Both the position numbers and the translations under genes were made by a program. A DNA stretch of 64,000 bases. It comes from Limnephilus marmoratus. Its lineage: Eukaryota > Arthropoda > Insecta > Trichoptera > Limnephilidae. The notes under the pieces are model-generated. The model made no database searches, was not told where the DNA came from, and saw only the letters and a program-made list of their open reading frames with translations. Shown here piece after piece: positions 59,001-64,000 of this stretch (its first letter is position 1; each line of letters opens with the position of its first letter). Location: positions 38,723,019 through 38,787,018 of the forward strand of contig OU862920.1 in the NCBI GenBank assembly GCA_917880885.1, in the 5' to 3' direction.

Positions 59001-59940
59001 GCTGAGAGATCGATTGACTGAATATTTTTTTTATAGGGACTCAATCAATCTTAGGATGTTGGTGATCATATCAAAGTAATTGAATCAATTGTGATCGACT
59101 CAGGAATAGTATTTTGGAATATTTTGGAAATTTACAAATTTACAAATCCAGCAACATTTGTTTAACAATATTTGTTTAACCTGTGAAAAATTATACCTGG
59201 CAAAGAAAAAGATCAACCTTACCATTGGAATAAGAGTATTTTCGTACAGGCTTGTCTTCTTCTTCCTTAGGTTTATCATTCTCAGTGGGCGCATCGGCCG
59301 ACTCTTGCTTTTCTCCATTGCCGTTTGAGATGATCTCCGTCTTCTCATTTGAATTGAGGTCAATTTGACCAACGCTGCTAGCAATCTCTTCGATCTTTTC
59401 GCAATCTGCAAACCATCAAAAAATCATTACCGGGAAGTTCAGATTATGAAGGGTAATATCTTTATTAGCAAAGGCTATCCATTTCTCAAGTGTACATAAC
59501 TTTAAAAAATATATTGCATTATAACATTTTAACTATATTGATTCATTATTAAGTTTTAGTAATATTCATTTTACAATTAAAGTTCTTGATAAAATGTTAT
59601 AGCCCAATCATGAAAACAGTAAAATATATTTATTAAGATACTGATAACGTAATTATAAAAAAAGTTAGTATAACATGATCTGCAAGTGATATTAATTTTG
59701 TGGATTATTGAAAGAGACAAGCAACTTTATATAAATATTTGCTTTATTTACAGTCACGTTCTTAACTTCAAATTACTATCCTTCATTGTTTTACATGTAA
59801 GAGTTCCTTATTACTTCTTACCCAATTCTTATAGTTCGTCTTATTACAATATAAATCATAATGTGTAAAAGACGTTAATGGTACAAATAAAGTAATTAAA
59901 ACTTGCTGCTTTTACCTTTTGTTTGGGGTAGAAGATCCAT
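28981..59940 (-). CDS. eIF4G: Eukaryotic translation initiation factor 4G (eIF4G), 20 coding exons, 1016 aa
   Basis: Cytoplasmic scaffold of the eIF4F cap-binding complex; it binds eIF4E, eIF4A and eIF3 to load 40S subunits on mRNA. Splice-joined exons total 3051 nt with consistent phases. Domains by residue: eIF4E-binding YDISFLM (83-89, YxxxxL-phi form); RRSQQG block (about 150-155) and an [16 protein letters not shown] block before MIF4G; MIF4G about 213-465 ([49 protein letters not shown]); linker with (RRDD)4 at 484-500; MA3-like region about 630-800; W2 domain about 840-1000 ending in acidic DETSDDEAS. The MIF4G position after an eIF4E site argues for eIF4G rather than DAP5/NAT1. The start chosen is the ATG at 59940, with an in-frame stop just upstream. 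No PABP-binding N-terminus is seen; longer isoforms from upstream exons are possible. Confidence 0.95.
29133..29290. mobile_element. Terminus of the 47-kb TTAA element family
   Basis: TTAACGTCTTATAGGCCGGAG, followed by 'gcgcatgcgcgcagaaaaa' and 'cagaatcgcttgc', matches the right end of 47032-48458 inverted. Partial copy in the last eIF4G intron. Confidence 0.55.
29410..29538. mobile_element. Foldback element
   Basis: CTATAAAAGATAAAAGAT at the left is mirrored by ATCTTTTATCTTTTATAG at the right; arms of about 43 bp extend through 'aggcttggcctatttc'. Would form a long intronic hairpin. No coding content. Confidence 0.75.
29820..29930 (-). CDS. eIF4G: eIF4G coding exon 19 (W2)
   Basis: 111 nt, [20 protein letters not shown] then DVAEQEGKG, the aromatic/acidic W2 signature. 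Confidence 0.96.
30195..30395 (+). promoter_or_regulatory. Dense heat-shock-element array
   Basis: About 200 bp of alternating GAA/TTC blocks at 5-bp spacing. 30197-30209 is a perfect GAAnnTTCnnGAA; further units such as GAAcaTTC, TTCcaGAA and TTCggGAA recur throughout. This is the binding pattern of trimeric HSF. It lies in the eIF4G intron between exons 18 and 19. Confidence 0.75.
30416..30464 (+). promoter_or_regulatory. Core promoter antisense to eIF4G (CCAAT, TATA-like, TCAGTT initiator)
   Basis: Inverted CCAAT (ATTGG, 30416-30420), CATAAAA (30428-30434) and TCAGTT (30459-30464), with the initiator A at 30461, 33 nt from the TATA-like box. Spacing is right for a plus-strand Pol II start. 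A short frame starts at ATG 30532 ([11 protein letters not shown]..., 30 codons). On the minus strand TATAAAAG at 30164-30171 lies on the other flank of the HSE array, so the promoter might be divergent. Confidence 0.6.
30656..30896 (-). CDS. eIF4G: eIF4G coding exon 18 (W2)
   Basis: 241 nt, [16 protein letters not shown] and [20 protein letters not shown], the W2 HEAT core. A heat-shock-type promoter 195 bp away points toward it in antisense. Confidence 0.94.
30897..31479. other. eIF4G intron 17, first part, nothing recognised
   Basis: AT-rich except 30941-31035, which is GC-richer with several six-cutter-like palindromes. No coding frame. Confidence 0.4.
31480..32101. repeat. Second copy of the 9.7-kb MITE family
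   Basis: Collinear with about 9920-10600 ('gaaaaaacgataattacata', 'gtagtgacgtca'). It lacks the left hairpin arm present there. Confidence 0.75.
32900..33477. mobile_element. Long-TIR element, shared with 60240-61600
   Basis: Arms of about 150 bp (aaatttcacttcg... and ...cgaagtgaaatttt) with inner ends 'gcgcgtaattatgaaaaaca'. The loop holds a minisatellite. Non-coding here. Confidence 0.75.
33131..33330. repeat. Minisatellite, about 83-bp unit, 2.4 copies
   Basis: 'acacaagcccgctacacaaa' ... 'aaaccattcaaaaa(c/t)gtaggctgttttt' repeats in tandem. The same units occur inverted at 60297-60420. Confidence 0.85.
33856..33993 (-). CDS. eIF4G: eIF4G coding exon 17
   Basis: 138 nt, [14 protein letters not shown]...[19 protein letters not shown], linking MA3 to W2. 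Confidence 0.9.
34080..34440. repeat. Fragment of the 47-kb TTAA element family
   Basis: 'gtggatttattttgagct', 'gaacaataaactat' and 'gcaagcgattctgacc' match blocks in 47032-48458. The rest of this intron (33994-34826) shows nothing else. Confidence 0.6.
34827..35000 (-). CDS. eIF4G: eIF4G coding exon 16
   Basis: 174 nt, [20 protein letters not shown]...[15 protein letters not shown]. The intron before it, 35001-44489, is the longest in the gene and holds the Tigger element. Confidence 0.9.
35773..37338 (+). CDS. Tigger/pogo transposase (CENP-B-like), 521 aa
   Basis: Cut-and-paste transposase acting in the nucleus on TA-flanked TIRs. The ATG at 35773 is chosen over an upstream non-ATG codon. 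Residues 11-55: psq/CENP-B N-terminal HTH ([14 protein letters not shown]...[13 protein letters not shown]). About 80-135: Tc5-type HTH ([15 protein letters not shown]). DDE core: D175 in YNMDETG, D283 in LDNCSAH, D315 in QPLDQG, giving DD31D. An acidic tail follows ([16 protein letters not shown]). No stop or frameshift, so it may still be functional. Poly(A) signal aataaa near 37439. Confidence 0.95.
   Translation: MAPPIVRKAYKSLTILQKVQLIRDVDNKVDSKGKLAIKYGIPNSSLSTILKNRQKIEAAFDKCKASGSQQRVRPPKHEEMEEKLFEYFSQIRAAKIPTSGPMLIEKAKSMANEMGIEDFKASNGWFDRFKRRYNIVCLAVCGEAQKVDEGEVTSWLAENKHIWEKFLPKDVYNMDETGVFYNMMPDRTLALRGEKCHGGKRSKERLTAALCTNMDGTDKMKLVIVGKFKKPRCFRGLTHLTYPAMTYENNKKAWMTREIFCKFLIAVQRKMAAHNRKILMILDNCSAHYTPDINIPNVEILFLPPNTTSILQPLDQGIIQNFKCHFRKSLLHSCIVQINNGSTSENLRKWSVLDACRAMCMAWKSVTPFTIANCFRKSGICAQPTEESSISVEENTGPVEEAEDIETASETLLLGEANFIDFVNFDEQLATSEMHIPVPTSEETEVSDEEGSEDEDTTILPQPSEVFQALDVLQRSVLGSPQMPSAAFNHINALMNIFIRHNDTTIKTKQGKINDYFKKGD
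38361..38740. repeat. Triplicated 130-147-bp repeat inside the Tigger tail
   Basis: Three copies starting near 38363, 38493 and 38639, each with 'aaaaaggt...ttccac(c/t)' and 'tttcaagcgtag(a/g)caaag'. The second has a 17-bp insertion. Non-coding. Confidence 0.8.
39683..39931. mobile_element. piggyBac-like MITE, 249 bp
   Basis: Perfect 15-bp TIR CCACTCGAGCGATGG and complement, flanked by TTAA on both sides (39679-39682, 39932-39935). Non-coding. Confidence 0.85.
40417..41070 (+). repeat. RTE/SINE-type dispersed repeat
   Basis: Begins 'actagctgacccggccacgc', the conserved start of a common insect RTE-related repeat. The end 40910-41070 is repeated at 43740-43880 in the same orientation. Confidence 0.6.
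41071..41739. other. Intronic, nothing recognised
   Basis: AT-rich, no repeat arms noted. Confidence 0.4.
41740..42605. repeat. Two direct copies of a 90-bp block around a LINE-like piece
   Basis: 'ctattcagatccggtcaccc' occurs at 41762-41781 and 42533-42552 within longer similar segments. Between them 42023-42185 contains 'actggctcca...gggagcag(c/t)tgggactcttg', also at 50585-50740. Confidence 0.6.
42868..42950 (-). repeat. tRNA-derived SINE head
   Basis: On the minus strand, a box A-like GGTGGTTGAACGG and box B-like GAGTTCGAATT are spaced as in a tRNA, but the fold is not a complete cloverleaf. A partial second copy is at 42023-42072. Confidence 0.55.
43360..43720. repeat. RTE-type 3' repeat segments
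   Basis: 43370-43505 is the inverted relative of 44330-44465 (both include 'gttcgcgataaactc'-like blocks). 43505-43700 ends 'cccgggcattgccggggatt' and is related to 57330-57480. Confidence 0.55.
44490..44682 (-). CDS. eIF4G: eIF4G coding exon 15 (MA3)
   Basis: 193 nt, [20 protein letters not shown] then [16 protein letters not shown]. Confidence 0.9.
44794..44995 (-). CDS. eIF4G: eIF4G coding exon 14 (MA3 start)
   Basis: 202 nt, [20 protein letters not shown]... and [20 protein letters not shown]; helical region at the start of MA3. Confidence 0.85.
45146..45322. mobile_element. GC-rich foldback element
   Basis: Arms of about 58 bp: TAGCGCCGTTTACACGCACA... mirrored by ...TGTGCGTGTAAACGACGCTA, with inner GGCCGCCGC/GCGGCGGCC. 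Loop of about 60 bp. Non-coding, would make a very stable hairpin in eIF4G pre-mRNA. Confidence 0.85.
45503..45843 (-). pseudogene. Jockey-like LINE C-terminal fragment
   Basis: Same coding end as 12220-12879 ([37 protein letters not shown]), truncated at both ends. Confidence 0.85.
46057..46116 (-). CDS. eIF4G: eIF4G coding exon 13
   Basis: 60 nt, [19 protein letters not shown]; acceptor ctttcag, donor gtaagt, phases match its neighbours. Confidence 0.85.
46565..46760 (-). CDS. eIF4G: eIF4G coding exon 12
   Basis: 196 nt, Ser/Thr/Asn-rich linker ([15 protein letters not shown]..., FNMYNALRD, which aligns with the conserved NRFSALQ segment). Confidence 0.88.
47032..48458. mobile_element. 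TTAA-flanked repeat element, 1427 bp
   Basis: CCTCTTAAAGGCC at the left and GGCCTATAAGAGG at the right, both next to TTAA (47028-47031, 48459-48462). The body holds three to four partial direct repeats ('gtggattaattttgagctat', 'ataggttttacgatgtttt'). Non-coding; piggyBac-like by its target. Confidence 0.7.
48463..49093. other. Intronic, unclassified GC-richer block
   Basis: 48843-48990 is GC-richer ('ggcggccgatgcatctgccc', 'gagagagactggttgaggga') and may be a LINE 3' fragment; no frame is identified. Confidence 0.35.
49094..49315 (-). CDS. eIF4G: eIF4G coding exon 11 (RRDD repeat linker)
   Basis: 222 nt. Four tandem RRDD units at residues 484-500, coded by a 12-bp imperfect repeat, then [20 protein letters not shown], matching the conserved GGWNTVP segment. 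Confidence 0.93.
49668..50300. repeat. Minisatellite, about 70-bp unit, split by a MITE
   Basis: Units of 'actttttctagttcatagcc'...'ttttacccaatctgggaaaa'...'gtagggcaagacactaaa' occur once at 49668-49732 and about four times at 50059-50300; some are shortened. Confidence 0.85.
49733..50058. mobile_element. MITE inserted in the minisatellite
   Basis: Ends CCAAAGATATTGAAATA and complement TATTTGAATATCTTTGG; flanking gcaaga is duplicated (49727-49732, 50059-50064). 326 bp, non-coding. Confidence 0.75.
50585..50740 (-). repeat. Dispersed repeat (LINE-like 3' piece)
   Basis: Same family as 42040-42185 ('actggctcca', 'gggactcttgta'). Confidence 0.5.
51338..51455 (-). CDS. eIF4G: eIF4G coding exon 10 (MIF4G end)
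   Basis: 118 nt. [17 protein letters not shown] then [15 protein letters not shown], closing the MIF4G domain. Confidence 0.96.
51641..51850. repeat. About 107-bp tandem duplication with pyrimidine/purine foldback
   Basis: Two copies of 'gacttttttcttttttcttt'...'ggattacgaataacctaaca'...'ctactaccatca(c/t)agaaagcg'. Each begins with a T/C run followed by its A/G complement. Confidence 0.85.
51868..51938 (-). repeat. tRNA-derived SINE head
   Basis: Minus strand: TAGCTGAGTTGG (box A) and TGTTCGATTCC (box B) at tRNA-like spacing. Box A is typical, but the acceptor stem does not pair cleanly, so I call it a SINE and not a tRNA gene. Confidence 0.6.
51995..52377. mobile_element. GC-rich hAT MITE
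   Basis: Ends TAGTCCTGGGTCG and CGACCCAGGACTA; flanking octamers gtagaagg/gtaaaagg differ at one base. The body has repeated 'acccgggt(t/c)tcg' motifs and a hairpin 'gagcgggtcttcgtgacccgctc' split by a short loop. Much more GC-rich than its surroundings. Confidence 0.85.
52741..52966 (-). CDS. eIF4G: eIF4G coding exon 9 (MIF4G)
   Basis: 226 nt. [16 protein letters not shown] then [16 protein letters not shown], the hallmark MIF4G helices. Confidence 0.96.
53238..53322 (-). CDS. eIF4G: eIF4G coding exon 8 (MIF4G), GC donor
   Basis: 85 nt, ends [12 protein letters not shown]. The following intron begins gcaagt, not gt: a GC-AG intron. The reading frame across to exon 9 (GELFKQ) leaves no GT alternative. 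Confidence 0.95.
53323..54780. other. eIF4G intron 7, no feature recognised
   Basis: AT-rich, no coding frame or clear repeat arms. Confidence 0.45.
54788..54855. repeat. Short hairpin
   Basis: 'gtcgagtgtcacttaacatt' is mirrored by 'aatgttgagtgacactcgac'; arms of about 21 bp (one mismatch), loop of about 25 nt. Confidence 0.7.
54856..55728. other. Intronic, nothing recognised
   Basis: AT-rich sequence of intron 7 without repeat arms or frames of note. Confidence 0.4.
55729..55877. mobile_element. Foldback MITE, about 149 bp
   Basis: 'taagggccagctgtttcgca' to 'gaacaattcatcaaattt' mirrored by 'aaatttgatgaattgttc' to 'aaacaactggccctaa'. Arms of about 45 bp. Confidence 0.8.
55921..56067 (-). 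CDS. eIF4G: eIF4G coding exon 7 (MIF4G)
   Basis: 147 nt. [15 protein letters not shown] matches the conserved RKLLLNRCQKEFEK block. Phase 0 at both ends. Confidence 0.95.
56068..57078. other. eIF4G intron 6, nothing recognised
   Basis: About 1 kb AT-rich, no repeat arms or frames of note. Confidence 0.4.
57079..57282 (-). CDS. eIF4G: eIF4G coding exon 6 (MIF4G start)
   Basis: 204 nt. [16 protein letters not shown] and [20 protein letters not shown] form the first MIF4G HEAT repeats that contact eIF4A. Confidence 0.96.
57330..57480. repeat. RTE-type repeat piece
   Basis: Related to 43505-43700 ('gatgaaattttgcacac', 'aaggtcactgtccacat'). Confidence 0.45.
57787..57956 (-). CDS. eIF4G: eIF4G coding exon 5
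   Basis: 170 nt, Asn-rich then [18 protein letters not shown], the pre-MIF4G block of eIF4G. Confidence 0.93.
58186..58303 (-). CDS. eIF4G: eIF4G coding exon 4
   Basis: 118 nt, Gly/Arg/Pro-rich, ends NRRSQQG, which matches the conserved RRSQQG before the MIF4G domain in animal eIF4G. Donor gtaaaac. Confidence 0.93.
58395..58534 (-). CDS. eIF4G: eIF4G coding exon 3 (eIF4E-binding site)
   Basis: 140 nt. Contains [21 protein letters not shown]83, L88 and M89 form the canonical eIF4E-binding motif, followed by the conserved QF. Confidence 0.95.
58535..59222. other. eIF4G intron 2, nothing recognised
   Basis: It contains several 'gatcgatc'-like motifs around 58730 and 59000 but no defined element. 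Confidence 0.35.
59223..59405 (-). CDS. eIF4G: eIF4G coding exon 2
   Basis: 183 nt, acidic Glu/Lys/Asn-rich segment ending [10 protein letters not shown] just before the eIF4E site. Acceptor tttgcag, donor gtaaggt. Confidence 0.88.
59406..59915. other. eIF4G intron 1 (after first coding exon), nothing recognised
   Basis: AT-rich with no repeat arms. Confidence 0.4.
59916..59940 (-). CDS. eIF4G: eIF4G coding exon 1
   Basis: 25 nt encoding MDLLPQTK plus one base; donor gtaaaa. The upstream reading frame reaches a TAA within about 40 nt and has no ATG, so this is the first possible start on this exon. Confidence 0.75.
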
Positions 59941-60239
59941 GATTGTAATTTTTCTCTCTTTATGTAGTAGTATTTATATTATTTGTATAGTTTGCTTCTT
60001 TATTTGTTTTGTGCTTCTTGTTTCTTCAGTCTTGTTACTTATAGGATTGTTTTAGTTATTAGTCTTTCATTCTTGAGTTCACTAACTTTATAGAAAACCA
60101 CAGCCAGTCTTGTTCTTTGAGCAATCTCTTTTTGGCAGCTCGTTAAAAATAATAAATATGTTTGTTTTTTTTTTTCTGAAAATGGAACAAAAGATAATAT
60201 CATTAGTCTAATGTTAAATGAAAAAAATGATAATTACGC

Positions 60240-61600
60240 ACCCATAATACATGATGGGCGCGTAATTATGAAAAACAGAATTAATAATATAATGTAAATG
60301 TAGCGGGCTTGTGTATGTTATCTTTACTTTAAAAACAGCCTACGTTTTTGAATGGTTTGTTTGGCTACGAAGGGTTTGTGTAGCGGGCTTGTGTATATTA
60401 TCTTTATTTTAAAAAACATCCCAGGAATTGAATGGTCTGTCTCCATTCCAGATATTATTAATTCTGTTTTTCATATTATTTCGGTTATTCAATCTATATA
60501 TGGATAATTGTATGCAAGAATTGAAAGAGATGGGATTGGGTGCGAAATTGAGTAATCTAGAAGTATGTTGCCTGTTGTATGCTGATGATGCGGTGCTGAT
60601 ATCTAACAGTATGGAAGATCTACAGTCTCTCGTGTCAAGAATGAACGAAGTATGCATGAAGAATGAGTTAATGATGAATGTAAGTAAGTCTAAAGTCATG
60701 GTGTTTGAAAGAGAGAGTACGAAAACAGTATGCAATATAGTTGTGAATGATGAATACTTGGAGCAGGTGGATGAGTTTGTTTATTTGGGAAGTATGTTTA
60801 CGAGAGATGGGAAGGCTGATAGAGATATTGAAAGAAGGGTGAATGCAGGTAACTCTATTAATGGAGGACTGAACGCCGTTGGCAGCAACAAAAAACTGTC
60901 CAAAGACGCGAAACTAGCCGTCCATAATGGAGTACTGGTACCTACCCTGATGTATGGCAGTGAGGCATGGAACTGGCAGAGGAAGGATGAAAGTAGACTG
61001 AACGCTGTAGAAATGAGATCCCTGAGGCGTATGTGTGGTAAAACCATGTATGATCGTGTGAGAAATGTGGAAATCCGCAAAGAATGCAAGGCTGATGTAA
61101 GCGTGATGAGTAAGATCAAGAAAGGAACGCTCCGATGGTTTGGGCATGTAGAGCGAATGAACGAGGAAAGGAGTGTAAGGAGAATATATGAAGCAAATAT
61201 GAATGGTAGAAGAAGTCGAGGACGCCCAAGAAAGACATGGCACGACCAAGTGAATCAGATACTTGAGTCGGGCCATGTCAAGAGTCAGAATAATAGAAGA
61301 GAATGTATGAGACGTTGTATGAATGTAAACGAGGCAAGGAATGTGTGCCAAGACCGGGATGTTTGGCGGTCCGTCCTCTCTGCCTACCCCTGCGGGGAAA
61401 CGGCGTGATGGTTAGTTAGTTAGTTAGTTAGTCTGTTTTTCATAATTACGCGCCCATCATGTATCCCACGAAGTCGGCTACAATCGTATCTAGTTCTCGT
61501 TTGTGTGAGGTCAGGGATACCAACATAACAGTGGCAGAATGGCGGGCGGCAGCGGGCGGGCTGTCGTAGATAGGTTCGCGAAGTGAAATTTTATTTAACG
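60240..61600. mobile_element. Long-TIR element copy carrying a minisatellite and an RTE fragment
   Basis: Inner arms 'gatgggcgcgtaattatgaa' (about 60254) and complement near 61442. The right arm extends to about 61598 and matches 33322-33477. The left arm is truncated. Minisatellite units at 60297-60420. Confidence 0.75.
60495..61408 (+). pseudogene. RTE-clade LINE, RT thumb and C-terminal region, 5'-truncated
   Basis: About 300 codons open: LLYADDAVLIS (RT catalytic box), YLGSMFTRDGKADRDIERRV, MYGSEAW, GTLRWFGHVERM, RGRPRKTWHDQV, ending at TGA 61406-61408, then a (TTAG)n tail at about 61411-61430. The endonuclease and RT fingers are missing. The open frame from 60428 includes codons of the surrounding repeat. 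The frame is intact, so it is a recent copy or a still-coding remnant. Confidence 0.85.
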
Positions 61601-62772
61601 ACATTGAAAATTAAAATGCATTATTTTCCGCCAGCCGTGATGCATAAGTTTCCTTTTATAGTGATTAAGGCGAATCTAAAGTTTTTTTCTAAAAATAATT
61701 CGTAATAGCCATGGACACCAATCCCAAAAAAATTCCTAATTTTCTTGCAGACAAAACCAGAACCTAACCACTTAGATTAAGATACAAGGTCTCCTCAGGT
61801 ATCTTGCTTACTTCACCTAGTGGAAGTTCTTTATCAAAATGGTAAAATATTAGGTACATTGACCGTGAAAATTGAGGAGTTAGTTTTTCTAGGTCATGGT
61901 CACTTATTTTGGCACGTTCAACTGATTTTTAAAATGACATTCTATGCAAGAAAGTTTTCAAAAAAAATGAATTCCATAACCTATTATCAAATTATCATTA
62001 TTCTTAATCTTTATCATTCATAATCTAAAGAGTTTTTCTCTGAAAGGAAACATATAAAACGAATTATTTTGACATCTGCGCGATTGGGTAATATGATATG
62101 TTAAAAGTTTGGAGACTGAATATAAAAAATAAAATTATAATAGGATAACATATTGCTTTATTTTGAGGTGGATTTAAAATTTCTAACCTACAAATAGTAC
62201 ATGACTAAAGTTCCCGAATAGCGTTCATTAATTGACGATATAAACCGGGAATAATGTGAACTATTCTCCATCAACATTGCCGAAAAAGAAGATTGGATTA
62301 ATTATGAACCGATATGAGCGCAGATTGGAGGAATGTACTTTCTCCTGGCGCGACATTTATTCGTCCTAGCGTCCCATATGCGCGCAGCTCGGGGGTACAT
62401 GGACAACACTTGCACTGTGTACATTACCTAAGCCAATTGTGTGTATTTAACAGGTCTTGAATAAAATAGAAGTAAATGAGGGCGTAGCAAGATACAGCTG
62501 TTAATTTTCGGCACGAAATATGCACTATATGCAGGGATAGCAAAAAAGTTAACGGCTAAAAATAGATGTGAGAAATTGGCCCACGTGGGTGTCGGTCAGC
62601 TAAAACTAACGTGCAAGGATTTAAATGGTAGTCAATGACAGTTAGTAGCAAAGAGTCGACGTTCGCCAAGAAACTGTCTAAAAGAAATACAATACTAGAT
62701 GAATCAACTGAGAAAAATAAAATAAAAATACGATATCATTATACAATGAAAGCGTGGAATACGATCACTCAC
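61601..62772. other. Upstream region or first intron of eIF4G, nothing recognised
   Basis: AT-rich with no convincing frame; probably intron if the 5' exon at 62.8 kb is real. Confidence 0.4.
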
Positions 62773-63000
62773 CCAACTTAAGTCACTTGTTTACACTTAT
62801 GCTATTAAGAGTTAGTTGAATCGATATGTGTCCAGTTGTCACCTTTTTAAGTCACTGACACGGATCAGGCGACATATTTCACTTGAAGTTGCTATCACTC
62901 GAGTTTTAGCCTAGCCTCGGGCCAAAGATCGACCAAATTCCAAATCACAGCACGGAATGAGCAGAACGGCGGAGCACTAACTTGCGACTGCGCACGCTTG
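62773..63000 (-). promoter_or_regulatory. Candidate eIF4G non-coding first exon and promoter
   Basis: GC and CpG content rise between 62.9 and 63.15 kb. On the minus strand a possible exon ends at 62773 in AAGTTGG followed by a good donor gtgagt. Several TCATT/TCAGC initiator-like sites lie upstream. The acceptor near 60.0 kb is unclear, so this is an inference. Confidence 0.3.
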
Positions 63001-64000
63001 CAAACTTGGGGATACTACTCTAGCTGACTTCAGGTGCCTTACACAATACCTCGGGGGCGCCGCGAGACGAAGGGGGCGATATAGTGCGCTCGCTCTTTCC
63101 CGGAATCAGATACCGCTTTTACCGTTGTACCGAGCGTGCCTTTTCTACCAGCCAATTCTCAAGCGACCAAACTGCCTACTTGCGCTAGCTGGACCGACTT
63201 TTTGAATCTTGTAGATCGGAATAAAGCAGGTAACATGGCAACAACCCAACAAACATATTTTGAAGAAAAATCAAGGACTAAAAAGTTAACTTTTTTTCAT
63301 TTCGTTAAAGTTTACCATCATAAAATTAGAACAAAAAGCTAAGAATGTATTTTGCTCCCTTAAATACCATGCTTTAAAAAGCAATATGCAGTTTTTAATC
63401 CTTAAAAAAAATATGTTATCTTAACCTGGGATAGGTATTTCATACAAAATCCAAAAATGCGCACCGGTAGCAACAATATAGATTTATTAATAATTAAAAT
63501 GGCGGGAAAATAGATTATTTTCGAAAAACTGGCAATGCGGGAATAATCATTATTTTAACTGTATTTATAACAAATTACTTTTTCTCCTTCTTTATGTTAT
63601 TTTACACAAAATAATATCATTCTGTTTCCGCTTATAGCTCTGTTTTAACTATTCATTATTTCCTATAAACGAATGGAACCGAAAGAGGGGTTAGAAGGAA
63701 GCTTTTAGCGTCACTGAGCATGGTTGTTTTTTTTCGTAATGGTATCATCACGTGTATTCCATTATTAATTTATTAAAAGCTGTGCACTTTTGGGTAAAAA
63801 ATTGAAAAACATATATTTTCACATATTTAAAAAACACATATTTAAAAAATATATATTTGCCCCTTCCTGATAAAAAAAATGTACCTATCCGCAGCGCGAA
63901 ACGCCGCTTACAGTTGCTTCGTTCTCATAATTCTTGGCTCGGCTTGCGTTCGTGTTTATACATGTATACCTATCAGAATTAGGTTATTTGCTACGACAAC
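63001..64000. other. CpG-richer start then AT-rich, no gene assigned
   Basis: 63040-63150 is CpG-rich and could serve a divergent plus-strand gene. A 68-codon frame at 63136-63342 has no recognisable domain. The remainder is AT-rich with tandem 'atatttaaaaaa' near 63810-63855. Confidence 0.4.

Noticed and set aside
28981..59940. DAP5/NAT1 (eIF4G2) instead of eIF4G
   Set aside because: A YxxxxL-phi eIF4E-binding motif and the RRSQQG block precede MIF4G; DAP5-type proteins lack the eIF4E site.
60428..60494. N-terminus of the RTE protein
   Set aside because: These codons are part of the surrounding inverted-repeat element, also present at 33 kb without RTE.
63136..63342. Small divergent gene
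   Set aside because: It starts at a non-ATG codon, has no recognisable domain and a biased composition.

Overview
The window is AT-rich nuclear DNA of an arthropod, most likely an insect. The evidence is a spliced host gene with long introns, and TE families usual in insects: mariner, pogo/Tigger, hAT and piggyBac-like MITEs, Copia, RTE, Jockey/CR1-type LINEs and an R4/Dong-like LINE. I cannot name the order.

One host gene is clear. eIF4G, the translation-initiation scaffold, lies on the minus strand from 59940 (ATG) to 28981 (stop). I could place 20 coding exons by splice sites, phase and protein similarity. They sum to 3051 nt (1016 aa plus stop) with no phase conflict. The order is an eIF4E-binding motif, the MIF4G domain, a low-complexity linker with an RRDD repeat, the MA3 region and a C-terminal W2 domain. 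The intron after exon 8 is GC-AG. A non-coding 5' exon is possible near 62.8-63.0 kb. No PABP-binding N-terminus is visible.

1-28.5 kb is a graveyard of transposons: an R4/Dong-like LINE (226-3063, minus), a nest of hAT, pogo and LINE pieces (4.9-7.0 kb), LINE 3' ends (7.3-8.2, 12.2-12.9, 13.0-13.7 kb), a decayed zinc-finger-like repeat array (14.4-15.3 kb), a young Copia element with identical 114-bp LTRs (16642-21000) inside a hAT transposase pseudogene, a rearranged mariner, and a hAT derivative that retains a transposase C-terminus (21945-22656). A pogo-like element (26507-27990) contains a piggyBac-like MITE.

28.5-60 kb is eIF4G. Its introns hold a full-length Tigger/pogo transposon with an open transposase frame (35175-39635), many foldbacks and MITEs, minisatellites and tRNA-derived SINEs. 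In the intron after exon 18 there is a dense array of heat-shock elements followed by a CCAAT box, a TATA-like box and an arthropod initiator, all pointing antisense to eIF4G. This is the most intriguing regulatory object in the window.

60-64 kb carries an inverted-repeat element with an RTE LINE 3' fragment, then the probable eIF4G promoter region and unassigned sequence.
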